DNA of 64,000 bases from Bin80 sp965116685 (GTDB lineage: Bacteria > Bacteroidota > Rhodothermia > Rhodothermales > Bin80). Location of the stretch: positions 1,674,001 to 1,738,000 of the forward strand of contig OZ220707.1 in the NCBI GenBank assembly GCA_965116685.1, read 5' to 3'. The notes under the pieces were generated by a model. It saw only the letters and a program-made list of their open reading frames with translations, was not told where the DNA came from and ran no database searches. Made by a program: the position numbers and the translations under genes. Position 1 is the stretch's first letter. The number at the start of each line of letters is the position of its first letter. Below are positions 26,912 to 36,333 of the stretch, in pieces.

Positions 26912-29900
26912 ATGAGTGGTTTACGGACTGAAAACTCCCAAGGGTCCCAAGACATCTCTCAAAATCCATCATCGGAAAACTCTCCGCCTCCAAAAGGCTG
27001 GGCACAGGCGATCAAGTCCCTCAAGGAACGTCTCATTGACACCAGTAAGCGGAATCGCCTGATTCACTCCCCCATCGGCAAAAATCGGGGGAAACACCTT
27101 GACATCATTGAAGAACGATCCGATGAAGTCTTCCGCTTGCTGGTGCACAAAAAGAAGAAGATGCAGTTCCTTCCTTCCATGGATGGGTATGACGATCCAG
27201 ACATCATGGAAGATATCTTTATTCCAGACCCAGACCCTCCCAGTGCTAAACATGTAGATCTCAAGCTGCAAACCCGCCTGACCAAGGATGCATTGCATAA
27301 GCGCCTTCTACAGCTCTATCGTGATTCGAACAGTTCCATAGAGGAACAGGGAGCCAATCCGTTGTTCCTTGCTCTGGGCTTTGTACGCTGGTATGAGAGT
27401 AGCTCGTCCAGCATAGAGCGCTTTGCACCGCTTGTGCTTTTGCCCGTCGAGCTTATACGTGAGGGGGTGAGGGATAATTTTAAGCTACAGTTGCGGGACC
27501 AGGACTTGGAACCCAATCATTCCTTTGACGCTTTTCTCAAAAGCGACTTTGACCTCAGGCTCCCACCATGGCCGGAAGGAGAAGAGTGGTTGCCGTCTGA
27601 GTATTTTCAAGAAGTGAATCCCCTGGTCACCAGCCGCGAGAATTGGAAGGTTCTCGCGAATACCATCCAGTTAGGGTTCTACTCGTCCGGCAAGTTTCTC
27701 ATGTCCAGAGACCTGGACAGGGCGGAACCGACCGAATTAATGCAGCAGCTTTTGTATGGAGGTTTTGGCAATTCTCCCCCACTGTTTGACCCCGATGAGA
27801 ATCTTGATGACCGATATGTGAATCCCCAGGACCTGGGGCATATCATGGAGGCCGATGCCTCGCAGACCCGGATCATTGCGGCTGCACGGGATGGACGCAA
27901 TATGGTGGTCCAGGGACCACCCGGAACCGGAAAGTCGCAAACTATCGCCAACATCATTGCTGTATCGGTTCGTGACCACCAGACTGTATTGTTTGTGGCA
28001 GAAAAGCGGGCAGCCCTTGAGGTCGTACATGATCGACTGGAAGCGTGTGGACTTGGGCCCCTGTGCCTGGAAATGCACTCTACCAAGGCCAAGAAAAAAG
28101 CTGTATACAATGACCTGGGGGAGACATTGAAACTGGGACCGCCCCGGATAGGCGACCAGTCTCAATATGAGCGCTTGAAAGCCGTGAGAGATGAATTGAA
28201 CGAACTATCAGAGCAGCTTCATACCCCGGATGAAGTAAGCGGAGAAACGCCCTATCAAATCATTGGCCAACTGACCAAACTAATGGCAGATCATGATCTG
28301 CCAAGACCAGACTTCCATGTGGAAGAAACGGCAACCTGGGATCAGGAAACAGCGCAAGCAGCGCGAAGAGAGGTGGAAAGGCTTGCCGACTTGACGCAAG
28401 ATCATGGACCTGAGGGATCCCATGACTGGAGAGGTGCAAACCGAAAAATGACTCCCATGGACCGGAGTCGGCTCGGTGATCAGGTCAAAAGATTGCAGGA
28501 TCGTCTTCAAGAACTGAAAACCTGTCTTGACGGGGCGTGCACAGCGCTGAGTCTCAGCGCTGGGGGAGGGCTGGTTTTTGTAGACAAAGTACTGCAGTTA
28601 CTACGGTCTATGGAGATCAGGCCAACGGATGTAGATGGCTTGGTGATTCGGGGGGAAGTGATGCGCCACTCCAGAAAACTGCAACAGTTATTCGAGGATA
28701 TAGAAAAGGAGCAGGCCATCCGTACTAATCTGGAAGCGTCCATAATGCCAAGTGCTTTTGATCGGGACTGGAGCCTTGAACAACGTGAAATTTCCAAACG
28801 AAAAAAATCCTTTTTTCGATGGCTTAGTGGCTCTTATCGCAATTCAATCAAGGAGATGAAGAAAGCCGCGAAAGATCTACCCAAGTCTACTTCTGATCGG
28901 TTGAAGCTCCTAGATGCACTCATTCGCCATCGGTCACAGGCACAGGAAATAGACGATCAGAGGGCATTGGGGGAGCTTATAGTTGGGCCATTATGGCGCG
29001 GATGGAAGACCGATATGGCAGGGGCACTGAAGTCTGTACGATGGATCAATGAGCAGATCGAACTGCTCGGCTCGTCCAATGCACTCAAAAAGCAGATTGG
29101 CAACTGGCCTGAAGCTGCGAAGCCAGATGAGTTTGCGGGCAGACTTCATGATTGTGCCCGTATGGTTGAGGAAAGATGGAAGGATGTAGAGCATCTCTGT
29201 GACTTGAATATCCAACAGGCATTCGGTGAGAACTCCATTCGCAGTGTGCCACTCGCAATCACCATGACCCGGGTGTCTCTCTGGCAGAGAGACCCGGAAG
29301 GGCAGGATACATGGATCCGGTTGCAGGACACCGCGAACGCAGTCAGCAAGCGAGGCTTGAGCGAACTCCGAGTCCAGCTGGCTGATGGCAGGCTCGCACC
29401 AGAACATGCCTGTCGTACGTATGACTACATCCGCGCAGAGGCGCTCTATAATCGGCTCAAGACAATGAATCCCGATCTGGGCAACATGAGTGGGCGGGAG
29501 CGATCCGCACTGGTTGAAGAATTCCGAAAACTGGACGCCGCCCCGTTGCATCTCAGCTCACAGGAAGTCATGTCTGCACATTATGCTTCAATTCCAGAGG
29601 GCACACGCGGGAAGATGGGGGTGCTTCGTGGTGAGGCGAAAAAGAAAACCCGACATATGCCACTGCGCAAGCTCTTGAAAGAGGTGGGAGAGGCTGTACA
29701 GACCATCAAGCCGGTCTTTCTGATGAGCCCGTTATCGGTTGCCCAGTATCTGGACCCGGACGGGCTGAAGTTTGACCTGCTGCTGATCGATGAAGCCAGT
29801 CAGGTGCGGCCTGCAGATGCCATTGGAGCAGTGATGCGTGCAAAGCGCACGATCATCGTTGGAGATCAGAAACAGCTGCCCCCTACAACGTTCTTCGAGA

Positions 29901-31657
29901 AGCTGGTCAGTATTGATGAAACAGAAGAGGACCAGGACCTAGAGGATGTTAAGGCAGGACAAGTTGGGGATATGGAAAGCATCCTTGCTCTCTGCGAGGG
30001 CCGCAAAATGCCCAGCTGTATGTTAAAGTGGCATTACCGGTCACAGCACGAATCGCTAATTGAAGTTTCGAATCAGGAGTTCTACGGAAACAAGCTCGTT
30101 TGCCCGCCCAGTCCGGCCGAGTCAAATACCGAGTTGGGACTATCCTTTGAGTTTGTTGATGGAACCTACTACCGAGGCAGTGGCAAAAGCAATAATCCAG
30201 AGGAGTCCAGGGCGGTAATGGAGGCCGTTTTGAAGCATGCCAGAAAGCGACCCAATGAATCACTCGGCGTCGTTGCAATGAGTCAATCCCAACAAGTCAC
30301 TATTCAAAATGAGGCGGAGCGGATGCGAGCGGAGTATCCTGAACTCAACTCCTTCTGCAGCGAGGGCAAAGAAAATCCCTTCTTCGTCAAGAACCTAGAA
30401 ACGGTGCAGGGAGACGAGCGGGATGTGATTTTCATCTCAATTGGGTACGGAAGGTCGGAGGATGGGCGGCTCTTTCAGAATTTTGGACCGGTCTCCAACG
30501 AAGGGGGAGAGCGGCGACTAAACGTGCTGTTCACCCGGGCAAAAAAACGATGCCGCGTGTTTTCCTCTATCCGACACACCGATATAAAGCACAGTGAAGC
30601 ACGACACAGGGGGCCATACATGCTCAAGACATTTCTCAAGTATGCAGAAACTGGAGAAATGGATGTCCCCATCATTACCGGACGTGAGCCGGACAGCCCG
30701 TTTGAAGAGGCGGTAGCTGATGCAATCAGAGGGTACGGGTACGAAGTTGACTATCAGGTTGGGTCCGAAGGGTTCCTGATCGACCTTGCGGTCAGAGATC
30801 CAAACCGTGAAGGTGCGTACGTCCTCGCGATTGAATGTGACGGGGCACGATACCATTCATCGCATTGGGCACGAGAGCGGGACCGGATGCGTCAGACGCT
30901 CCTGGAAGGCAAAGGTTGGACCTTCCATCGGATATGGAGCACTGACTGGTTCACAAACCCCAGAACCGAAACCATACGAGCGGTGGAGGCCATTCGGAAA
31001 GCAAGTGCACATGGGAAAACGACCAGTAATTTTCCCCAGACCCGGCATCAACCTGTCATAGTGAGAGAGAAAAAACCGGAGAAGCCGCCTAAATCGGCTC
31101 GGAAGTATTACAAGGAGTTTGACTCCGAGAACTTTGAGAGTCGAGCTCATTATTATCACATCCAAGATGCCAAAACTAGAGAGGTTGCCGGTTTGATTAC
31201 GGAAATTGTCGAGATGGAAGGGCCTGTTCACCAAGATATCGTTGTTCGAAAGACGCGAGAGCTATGGGGATACGAACACACAGGGAAGCTCATCAAGGAA
31301 AAGATCAAAGATGCGGTAAGGTATGCAGTGCGCAAGGGTATGGTAGCGCAGGATCGGAGCTTCTTGAAGAAGCCCGAAGCAGAGGTGCATGTGCGTGATC
31401 GTAGTAAAGTGGTGAATCCCTCACTGAAGAAACCGGAAATGATCCCTCCCCAGGAGTATCGGAAAGCAATCCTGTCCGCTGTAAAGCGATGCCTTGGGAT
31501 CAGCAAGGATGAATGCGCAGTGGAGGTCGCCCGTGATTTTGGTTTTAAATCAACCAGCGCGGCCCTCAAAAAGCAGGTGATGGCACAGATTCCCCCCTTG
31601 GTCCAGAACGGACATCTGATTGCTCATCCCGATGGAACACTGGACCTGACGAACTGA
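26912..31657 (+). CDS. DUF4011 SF1 helicase with Vsr-like nuclease domain
   Basis: A 1581-residue multidomain protein. An N-terminal DUF4011 region (LKERLIDTSKRNRLIH near 35-50) is followed by a split superfamily 1 helicase. Walker A (QGPPGTGKS) lies near residue 333, after which comes a long helical insert. DEAS follows near 957, and RRLNVLFTRAKKR in the last helicase block. Near 1305 the sequence IECDGARYHSS starts a DUF559/Vsr-like nuclease domain, and a DUF3320-like region follows. This domain order is known from predicted and tested phage-defence helicase-nucleases that act as single genes. It stands alone between GH13 and OsmC genes. No partner methylase is adjacent. Confidence 0.85.
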   Translation: MSGLRTENSQGSQDISQNPSSENSPPPKGWAQAIKSLKERLIDTSKRNRLIHSPIGKNRGKHLDIIEERSDEVFRLLVHKKKKMQFLPSMDGYDDPDIMEDIFIPDPDPPSAKHVDLKLQTRLTKDALHKRLLQLYRDSNSSIEEQGANPLFLALGFVRWYESSSSSIERFAPLVLLPVELIREGVRDNFKLQLRDQDLEPNHSFDAFLKSDFDLRLPPWPEGEEWLPSEYFQEVNPLVTSRENWKVLANTIQLGFYSSGKFLMSRDLDRAEPTELMQQLLYGGFGNSPPLFDPDENLDDRYVNPQDLGHIMEADASQTRIIAAARDGRNMVVQGPPGTGKSQTIANIIAVSVRDHQTVLFVAEKRAALEVVHDRLEACGLGPLCLEMHSTKAKKKAVYNDLGETLKLGPPRIGDQSQYERLKAVRDELNELSEQLHTPDEVSGETPYQIIGQLTKLMADHDLPRPDFHVEETATWDQETAQAARREVERLADLTQDHGPEGSHDWRGANRKMTPMDRSRLGDQVKRLQDRLQELKTCLDGACTALSLSAGGGLVFVDKVLQLLRSMEIRPTDVDGLVIRGEVMRHSRKLQQLFEDIEKEQAIRTNLEASIMPSAFDRDWSLEQREISKRKKSFFRWLSGSYRNSIKEMKKAAKDLPKSTSDRLKLLDALIRHRSQAQEIDDQRALGELIVGPLWRGWKTDMAGALKSVRWINEQIELLGSSNALKKQIGNWPEAAKPDEFAGRLHDCARMVEERWKDVEHLCDLNIQQAFGENSIRSVPLAITMTRVSLWQRDPEGQDTWIRLQDTANAVSKRGLSELRVQLADGRLAPEHACRTYDYIRAEALYNRLKTMNPDLGNMSGRERSALVEEFRKLDAAPLHLSSQEVMSAHYASIPEGTRGKMGVLRGEAKKKTRHMPLRKLLKEVGEAVQTIKPVFLMSPLSVAQYLDPDGLKFDLLLIDEASQVRPADAIGAVMRAKRTIIVGDQKQLPPTTFFEKLVSIDETEEDQDLEDVKAGQVGDMESILALCEGRKMPSCMLKWHYRSQHESLIEVSNQEFYGNKLVCPPSPAESNTELGLSFEFVDGTYYRGSGKSNNPEESRAVMEAVLKHARKRPNESLGVVAMSQSQQVTIQNEAERMRAEYPELNSFCSEGKENPFFVKNLETVQGDERDVIFISIGYGRSEDGRLFQNFGPVSNEGGERRLNVLFTRAKKRCRVFSSIRHTDIKHSEARHRGPYMLKTFLKYAETGEMDVPIITGREPDSPFEEAVADAIRGYGYEVDYQVGSEGFLIDLAVRDPNREGAYVLAIECDGARYHSSHWARERDRMRQTLLEGKGWTFHRIWSTDWFTNPRTETIRAVEAIRKASAHGKTTSNFPQTRHQPVIVREKKPEKPPKSARKYYKEFDSENFESRAHYYHIQDAKTREVAGLITEIVEMEGPVHQDIVVRKTRELWGYEHTGKLIKEKIKDAVRYAVRKGMVAQDRSFLKKPEAEVHVRDRSKVVNPSLKKPEMIPPQEYRKAILSAVKRCLGISKDECAVEVARDFGFKSTSAALKKQVMAQIPPLVQNGHLIAHPDGTLDLTN

Positions 31658-31659
31658 GT

Positions 31660-31688
31660 AGGGGGCATAGATTCCTACCAGTCCCCCT
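31660..31688. terminator. possible terminator between convergent genes
   Basis: AGGGGG at 31660-31665 and CCCCCT at 31683-31688 form a 6-bp GC-rich stem with a 17-nt loop between the helicase gene and the convergent OsmC gene. No T-run follows in either direction, so the call is weak. Confidence 0.3.
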
Positions 31689-31719
31689 GCTGATCAGCGA
31701 TAAACGAAAATCGGCAGGA

Positions 31720-32160
31720 TTAGGACTCAAGTGCTGCGTCCACGTTGATCGCCGTGCCCGCATAAAGCTTCGAGATCGGGCAACCGGTCCGAGTTGCTTC
31801 TGCGGCATCCTGGAATGCATCATCATCAATGCCGGGCACATCTGCACGGACCACCAGATCAATGCTTGAAATATGGAAGCCGCCCGCCGGGTCTGGCCCA
31901 AATTTCACACTTGCACGCGTGTCAACGCGGTTTGCGGTATTGCCACGACCATCAAGTTCATTCGAGAGAGCCATGGAAAAACACCCTGCAATGGCCGCTG
32001 CCGCCAAGTCTTCCGGGCCAATCCCGGGGTCCCCCTCAAAACGGGAGCCAAAGGTGAAAGGGGTCTCAAGAGATCCCCGGTCAGTTTTGATCTGTCCATT
32101 TCCGGATTTTAGATCTCCTTCCCAGGAGGCATTCGCATGATTTACGCTATTTACGCTCAT
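31720..32160 (-). CDS. OsmC-family protein
   Basis: A 146-residue OsmC/Ohr-fold protein, a thiol-dependent peroxidase of organic hydroperoxides acting in the cytoplasm as a dimer. Catalytic cysteines are visible in AAIAGCFSMALSNEL (first Cys near 60) and TRTGCPISKLY (second near 125), and the N-terminal ASWEGDLKSGNG matches OsmC proper. It follows a second OsmC-type gene with a 13-nt gap, so the two form an operon transcribed leftward. Confidence 0.9.
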   Translation of the reverse strand: MSVNSVNHANASWEGDLKSGNGQIKTDRGSLETPFTFGSRFEGDPGIGPEDLAAAAIAGCFSMALSNELDGRGNTANRVDTRASVKFGPDPAGGFHISSIDLVVRADVPGIDDDAFQDAAEATRTGCPISKLYAGTAINVDAALES

Positions 32161-32173
32161 CGTAATAGATAAC

Positions 32174-32617
32174 TTAGTTTTCGGTTAGAGAATAGTGTTG
32201 ATCATTAATGGACCAACTCACGGTGATGGGTGCGGTCTTTTCCAGAATCTTTGCTACAGAGCAATACTTGTTGACACTCAGGTCCACCGCGCGGCGAACC
32301 TTATCTGGATCCAACTCCCCCTCAAACTCATAATGAACATGCAGCTTCGTAAACAAAGAGGGAGTTTCCTGTTCTGCACGATCATAGGTAATGATCGTAT
32401 CAAATTTCTGTAGGTCCTGCCGCTGCTTTTTGAGGATGATGACAATATCAATTCCGCTGCACCCACCAAGAGCCATTGCGACCGCCTGCATTGGGCCGAC
32501 CCCCTGACCGCTGCCTCCTTCTTCAGGGCCGGTGTCAAAATGCAGCGAGTTTCCGTTGCTATTCGTAGCAAGGAAGTGAAACTTGTCGTCCAAGCGCTTG
32601 AGAGTAACCTTGGCCAT
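32174..32617 (-). CDS. OsmC-family protein (YhfA-like)
   Basis: A 147-residue OsmC-like protein of the YhfA type. The first cysteine is in MALGGCSGIDIVIIL and the second is in NKYCSVAKIL. It begins MAKVTLKRLDDKFHFLATN, typical of this subgroup, with ATG 32617 preferred over the TTG at 32620. It is the first gene of a two-gene OsmC operon. The subgroup has weak or no demonstrated peroxidase activity, so the job may be redox homeostasis. Confidence 0.88.
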   Translation of the reverse strand: MAKVTLKRLDDKFHFLATNSNGNSLHFDTGPEEGGSGQGVGPMQAVAMALGGCSGIDIVIILKKQRQDLQKFDTIITYDRAEQETPSLFTKLHVHYEFEGELDPDKVRRAVDLSVNKYCSVAKILEKTAPITVSWSINDQHYSLTEN

Positions 32618-32761
32618 CAAAACAAAATTTTTCAGCAGCGAGGGCTTGAACTACAATCACGCCCTCAGGATTCCCTCCAATAACAACTGCTTTGCAACTT
32701 AACTGCAAATACATTCGTAGCCTTATTATGAATGAAACCGCTTTCATATAGATTACTCGAA

Positions 32762-33667
32762 ATGAAACGTCCCTTTACTTCCACGAAGATTCTTGGTTTT
32801 GCCATCGCAGCCATTTTGGTATTGGCGGCATTCAAGTCGATCCCCACTGCCCGAGATGTGATCAAAAAAGAATACAAAGTAAACCCGGGAGGGCAACTTA
32901 CTCTGGATCTGGACAGGGGCAATGTAGAAATTGAGGCTACGGGTGGCAACTCCGTAAAGATTGAACTTGAGCGCCGTGCACGGGCAGAAAGTTCGGAAGA
33001 GGCCGAGAAGATTCTCCAGTCGGCTCACCGCTACGAATTTGATAAGGATGGGGATGATGTCAATATTCAGTCACGCGTAGACGAGGGGCGCAGGCAAATG
33101 CGGTGGCGCAAAGGCTCGGCTATCAAAATTCGACTTACCGTACGCATCCCAGAGGAATACGATGTCAACTTCAAAACAGGTGCTGGCAATGTCACCATCT
33201 TGGAAGTCACCGGAGAAATAACAGGGCGTACGGGAGCAGGAAATATCATAATGGAAGATATCGAAGGGGAGGTAGATGTAAAATCCGGGGCTGGAAATGT
33301 TGAGATCTCCGGGAATTTGGAGGATGCAGATGTAGTGACGGGGGCCGGAAATCTGTCCATCTATGCCAAGGTTGATGCATTACATGCTGTAGCGGGTACG
33401 GGGAATGTAACCGTGGAAATGCTGGGGCAACCCCGAGGAGAAAGTAAGCTGCGCACAGGTGCCGGCAATGTATCGCTCTCGCTGCCTGAAGATGTTCAGG
33501 CCGAGGTACGTGGGACTGCGAGTCTGGGAACGGTGACCTGTGAGTTTCCGATTGAGGTCTCCAAGAAGCTTCTCTCCCACTCTTTTTCGGGTGAGCTCAA
33601 TGGGGGTGGCGATGCATCCATCATCCTGGCTGCCGGTGTGGGGAATGTGTCCCTACGTCGGCATTAA
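32762..33667 (+). CDS. DUF4097-type repeat beta-strand protein
   Basis: A 301-residue exported protein, started at ATG 32762. It has a Lys/Arg N-terminus and a hydrophobic segment (ILGFAIAAILVLAAF) acting as signal or anchor. The body contains at least six GAGN- or GTGN-type turns spaced about 18-24 residues apart (TGAGNVT, TGAGNII, SGAGNVE, TGAGNLS, TGTGNVT, TGAGNVS). These are the rungs of a DUF4097 putative-adhesin beta-helix. An intact copy with regular repeats is a good sign of function, probably at the cell surface or periplasm. Its real role is unknown. Confidence 0.82.
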   Translation: MKRPFTSTKILGFAIAAILVLAAFKSIPTARDVIKKEYKVNPGGQLTLDLDRGNVEIEATGGNSVKIELERRARAESSEEAEKILQSAHRYEFDKDGDDVNIQSRVDEGRRQMRWRKGSAIKIRLTVRIPEEYDVNFKTGAGNVTILEVTGEITGRTGAGNIIMEDIEGEVDVKSGAGNVEISGNLEDADVVTGAGNLSIYAKVDALHAVAGTGNVTVEMLGQPRGESKLRTGAGNVSLSLPEDVQAEVRGTASLGTVTCEFPIEVSKKLLSHSFSGELNGGGDASIILAAGVGNVSLRRH

Positions 33668-33697
33668 TCGGGGAGAAATCCTGTGTCAGGCAGCCAG

Positions 33698-33714
33698 CCT
33701 GATCCCGAATCAAT
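33698..33714. promoter_or_regulatory. imperfect copy of the fadE-upstream palindrome
   Basis: CCTGATCCCGAATCAAT here matches 13 of 17 bases of the perfect palindrome upstream of fadE (41425-41441). It lies about 260 bases before the FadB-like gene. A shared fatty-acid regulator could bind both. With one good and one weak site this remains a suggestion. The remaining 290-base gap holds no gene. Confidence 0.3.
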
Positions 33715-33972
33715 TGACAGTAGCACTGCCTTGACCATTCGATGCCCCACAATCGCAAGATGTGTGCATTTGAAACAGATCCCTAACCCTAGTCGAGATT
33801 ATCCAACCCAGCCTTGGAATTTCAATTCAGGAAAACGGGAAAGAGATCTGTCATCCTGAAGTCAATCCCACAAAATCCATAAAAGAACGCAAAAAGTTAC
33901 AAAGCTTTTTCACTTTTATGGAACCGTAGCGGCACAGAAGGTTCTAATCGGGTTTGAATGCTGAGAGATCGA

Positions 33973-36321
33973 ATGGAAAGGAATTCTACACGTTTGCCGT
34001 TCAGGAGAGCGGCGGTAATTGGTGCAGGCACCATGGGAGCTCAGATCGCAGCTCATCTAGCCAATGCTGGTGTTGAGGTACTGCTTCTGGATCTAGCTTC
34101 AAAGGACTCTGATCCGCGTGCGCTGGTCAAAAAACGTCTGAAGGATGCTTCAAAATTGAAACCCAATCCATTCTTCACAAAGGCCACCCGCCAACGTATT
34201 CGTTGTGGAACGATTGAGCACGATCTGGAGAAAATTTCGGAGGTCGAATGGGTGATTGAAGCCGTGGTGGAACGTTTGGATATCAAACAGGCCCTACTAG
34301 AAAAGATCGAAGCGCACACCGGCTCGTGCAATATCGTATCCACCAACACAAGCGGCATCCCAATCCGTGCGCTCACTCAGGGGCGCAGCCTGGAATTTCG
34401 GCAGCGTTTCCTAGGCACACATTTCTTTAATCCGCCACGCTATCTTCGCCTCCTTGAAGTGATTCCCCATACTGATACAAACCCCCAGGTGCTGGACAAG
34501 ATTGCCTGGTATGCCCGTGTCCATTTGGGTAAGAATGTGGTACAGGCCAATGATGTCCCTTACTTCATTGCCAATCGGATTGGGATTTATGGCATGATGG
34601 GGGCGATGGACCAATTCGTCACCGGAGACTACACGATTGAGGAAATCGACACCCTGACTGGACCGGTCGCCGGTCGCCCAAAATCAGCCACATTCAGGAC
34701 GGCCGACCTAGTTGGGCTGGATGTGATGCAACTTGTGTGTGCGAACCTCTATGAGAGCGTTCCTGAAGACGAAAGTAGAGATCGCTTCAGCGTGCCGACC
34801 GTACTGAAAGAATTGGTAAGTCAAGGAGCATTGGGAGCGAAGACCAAAGCTGGATTTTACCGAAAAGAGGGCCGCAACATTCAGTCGCTCAATCCCGCTT
34901 CGGGGCAATATGAAAACCCTGCAGAACTGAATCTTGGAGATCTACGCAAGATCAAGTCAGCGGGCCCACTCCATCGCCGTCTCTCGGCATTGTTTGAGGA
35001 TGAAGGGCGTACAGGTGCTTTCTTTCGCACTACGATGCTTGATCTCATGGCATATGCTGCAAGACGGATCGGTGAGGTAACCGATCGCCCTGCACGTGTT
35101 GATCAAGCGATCTGTTCGGGGTTTGGCTGGGAAATGGGGCCATTTGAAACGTGGGATGCGATCGGGTTTGACGCTGTAAGGAAGACCATGATCAAGGAGG
35201 GGCTTGCACTACCTGAATGGGTGTTGGACATGCCGGCAGATGCATCCTTCTATCGTGACCGAAGCGTTTATATCCCGGCCCGAAAAGAATATGAAGTTCA
35301 AGTGGCACCCGCCGCGGAACGATCCTTGGCATCCATCAAGTTGGGAGCAACAGACCTGTGGTCGAACGAGGAGTCAGGCCTAGTTGATCTGGGAGACGGG
35401 GTTGCATTATTTGAATTTCGCTCCAAAGCCTGCACACTAGGGGCTAATGTGATCAGTGGCATGCTGGAGGCAATTGATCGCGTTGAAAACAGTCCAGATT
35501 TACGCGGACTGGTAATTGGGAATGAGGGAAGTCACTTTTCCGTGGGAGCCAACCTGTCAGAAATGGCCGGAGCAGTGCAGTCTGGCAAGTTCGGGGAGAT
35601 TGACCAATATATTGCCCGTTTCCAGTCGGCGATGCAGCGGGTACATTATGCACGCAAGCCGGTGGTGGTGGCTGCACACCAACGAGCACTCGGCGGGGGA
35701 TGTGAGCTGATCATGTCTTCTGTGAACCCTGTTGCTGCGGCAGAAACGTATGCCGGGCTGGTAGAATTGGGGGTTGGCCTGATTCCGGCAGGTACAGGAA
35801 GTATGCGACTTGCAGCGAAAGCCAGCAAAGAGAATCATGGATATGACAGCAACTTGCTGCTTGATGTGATGCGGTACTTTGAGGCGGTTGCCAAGGCAAC
35901 GGTTTCAACCAGTGCAGAAGAAGCGCGTGAGTTAGGATTTCTTCCTGATCATGCATGCATTGTGATGAATAGTGCGAGACGTTTCCACGCAGCAAAGCAT
36001 GAAGCCCTGCGGCTTTCTGCCCAGGGTTATCGTCCGCCGACACCTCAGAAGATCCGTGTACTCGGACGTCCCGGCGCAGCGGCGTTGAACACAGCAGTTT
36101 ACCAGTTACATCAAGGCAGATTCATCAGTGATTATGATCTGCACCTGGCAAAGCAACTCGCTCATGTGTTTACCGGCGGGGATTTAAGCGGGGCAGAGGA
36201 AGTCTCCGAGTCCTATCTATTAGATTTAGAGCGTGAAGTGTTCCTCGGTCTCCTGGGACAGCCGAAAACACAGGAGCGCATTGCCGGTCTACTCAAGCAT
36301 AATCGACCGATCCGCAACTGA
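33973..36321 (+). CDS. 3-hydroxyacyl-CoA dehydrogenase / enoyl-CoA hydratase fusion (FadB/FadN-like)
   Basis: A 782-residue bifunctional beta-oxidation enzyme. The NAD-binding dehydrogenase comes first (VIGAGTMGAQIAAHL near residue 13, then STNTSGIPI and GTHFFNPPRYLRLLEV). The crotonase-like hydratase domain lies at the C-terminus with LGGGCELIMSS and the oxyanion region near 590. This order (dehydrogenase first) is that of FadN/YusL and is the reverse of E. coli FadB. ATG 33973 has a GAGAG-type site close upstream, and ATG 33958 would add 5 residues. The next gene is the thiolase, 12 nt downstream, so they form a beta-oxidation operon. Confidence 0.93.
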   Translation: MERNSTRLPFRRAAVIGAGTMGAQIAAHLANAGVEVLLLDLASKDSDPRALVKKRLKDASKLKPNPFFTKATRQRIRCGTIEHDLEKISEVEWVIEAVVERLDIKQALLEKIEAHTGSCNIVSTNTSGIPIRALTQGRSLEFRQRFLGTHFFNPPRYLRLLEVIPHTDTNPQVLDKIAWYARVHLGKNVVQANDVPYFIANRIGIYGMMGAMDQFVTGDYTIEEIDTLTGPVAGRPKSATFRTADLVGLDVMQLVCANLYESVPEDESRDRFSVPTVLKELVSQGALGAKTKAGFYRKEGRNIQSLNPASGQYENPAELNLGDLRKIKSAGPLHRRLSALFEDEGRTGAFFRTTMLDLMAYAARRIGEVTDRPARVDQAICSGFGWEMGPFETWDAIGFDAVRKTMIKEGLALPEWVLDMPADASFYRDRSVYIPARKEYEVQVAPAAERSLASIKLGATDLWSNEESGLVDLGDGVALFEFRSKACTLGANVISGMLEAIDRVENSPDLRGLVIGNEGSHFSVGANLSEMAGAVQSGKFGEIDQYIARFQSAMQRVHYARKPVVVAAHQRALGGGCELIMSSVNPVAAAETYAGLVELGVGLIPAGTGSMRLAAKASKENHGYDSNLLLDVMRYFEAVAKATVSTSAEEARELGFLPDHACIVMNSARRFHAAKHEALRLSAQGYRPPTPQKIRVLGRPGAAALNTAVYQLHQGRFISDYDLHLAKQLAHVFTGGDLSGAEEVSESYLLDLEREVFLGLLGQPKTQERIAGLLKHNRPIRN

Positions 36322-36333
36322 TTAATTTTGAAT

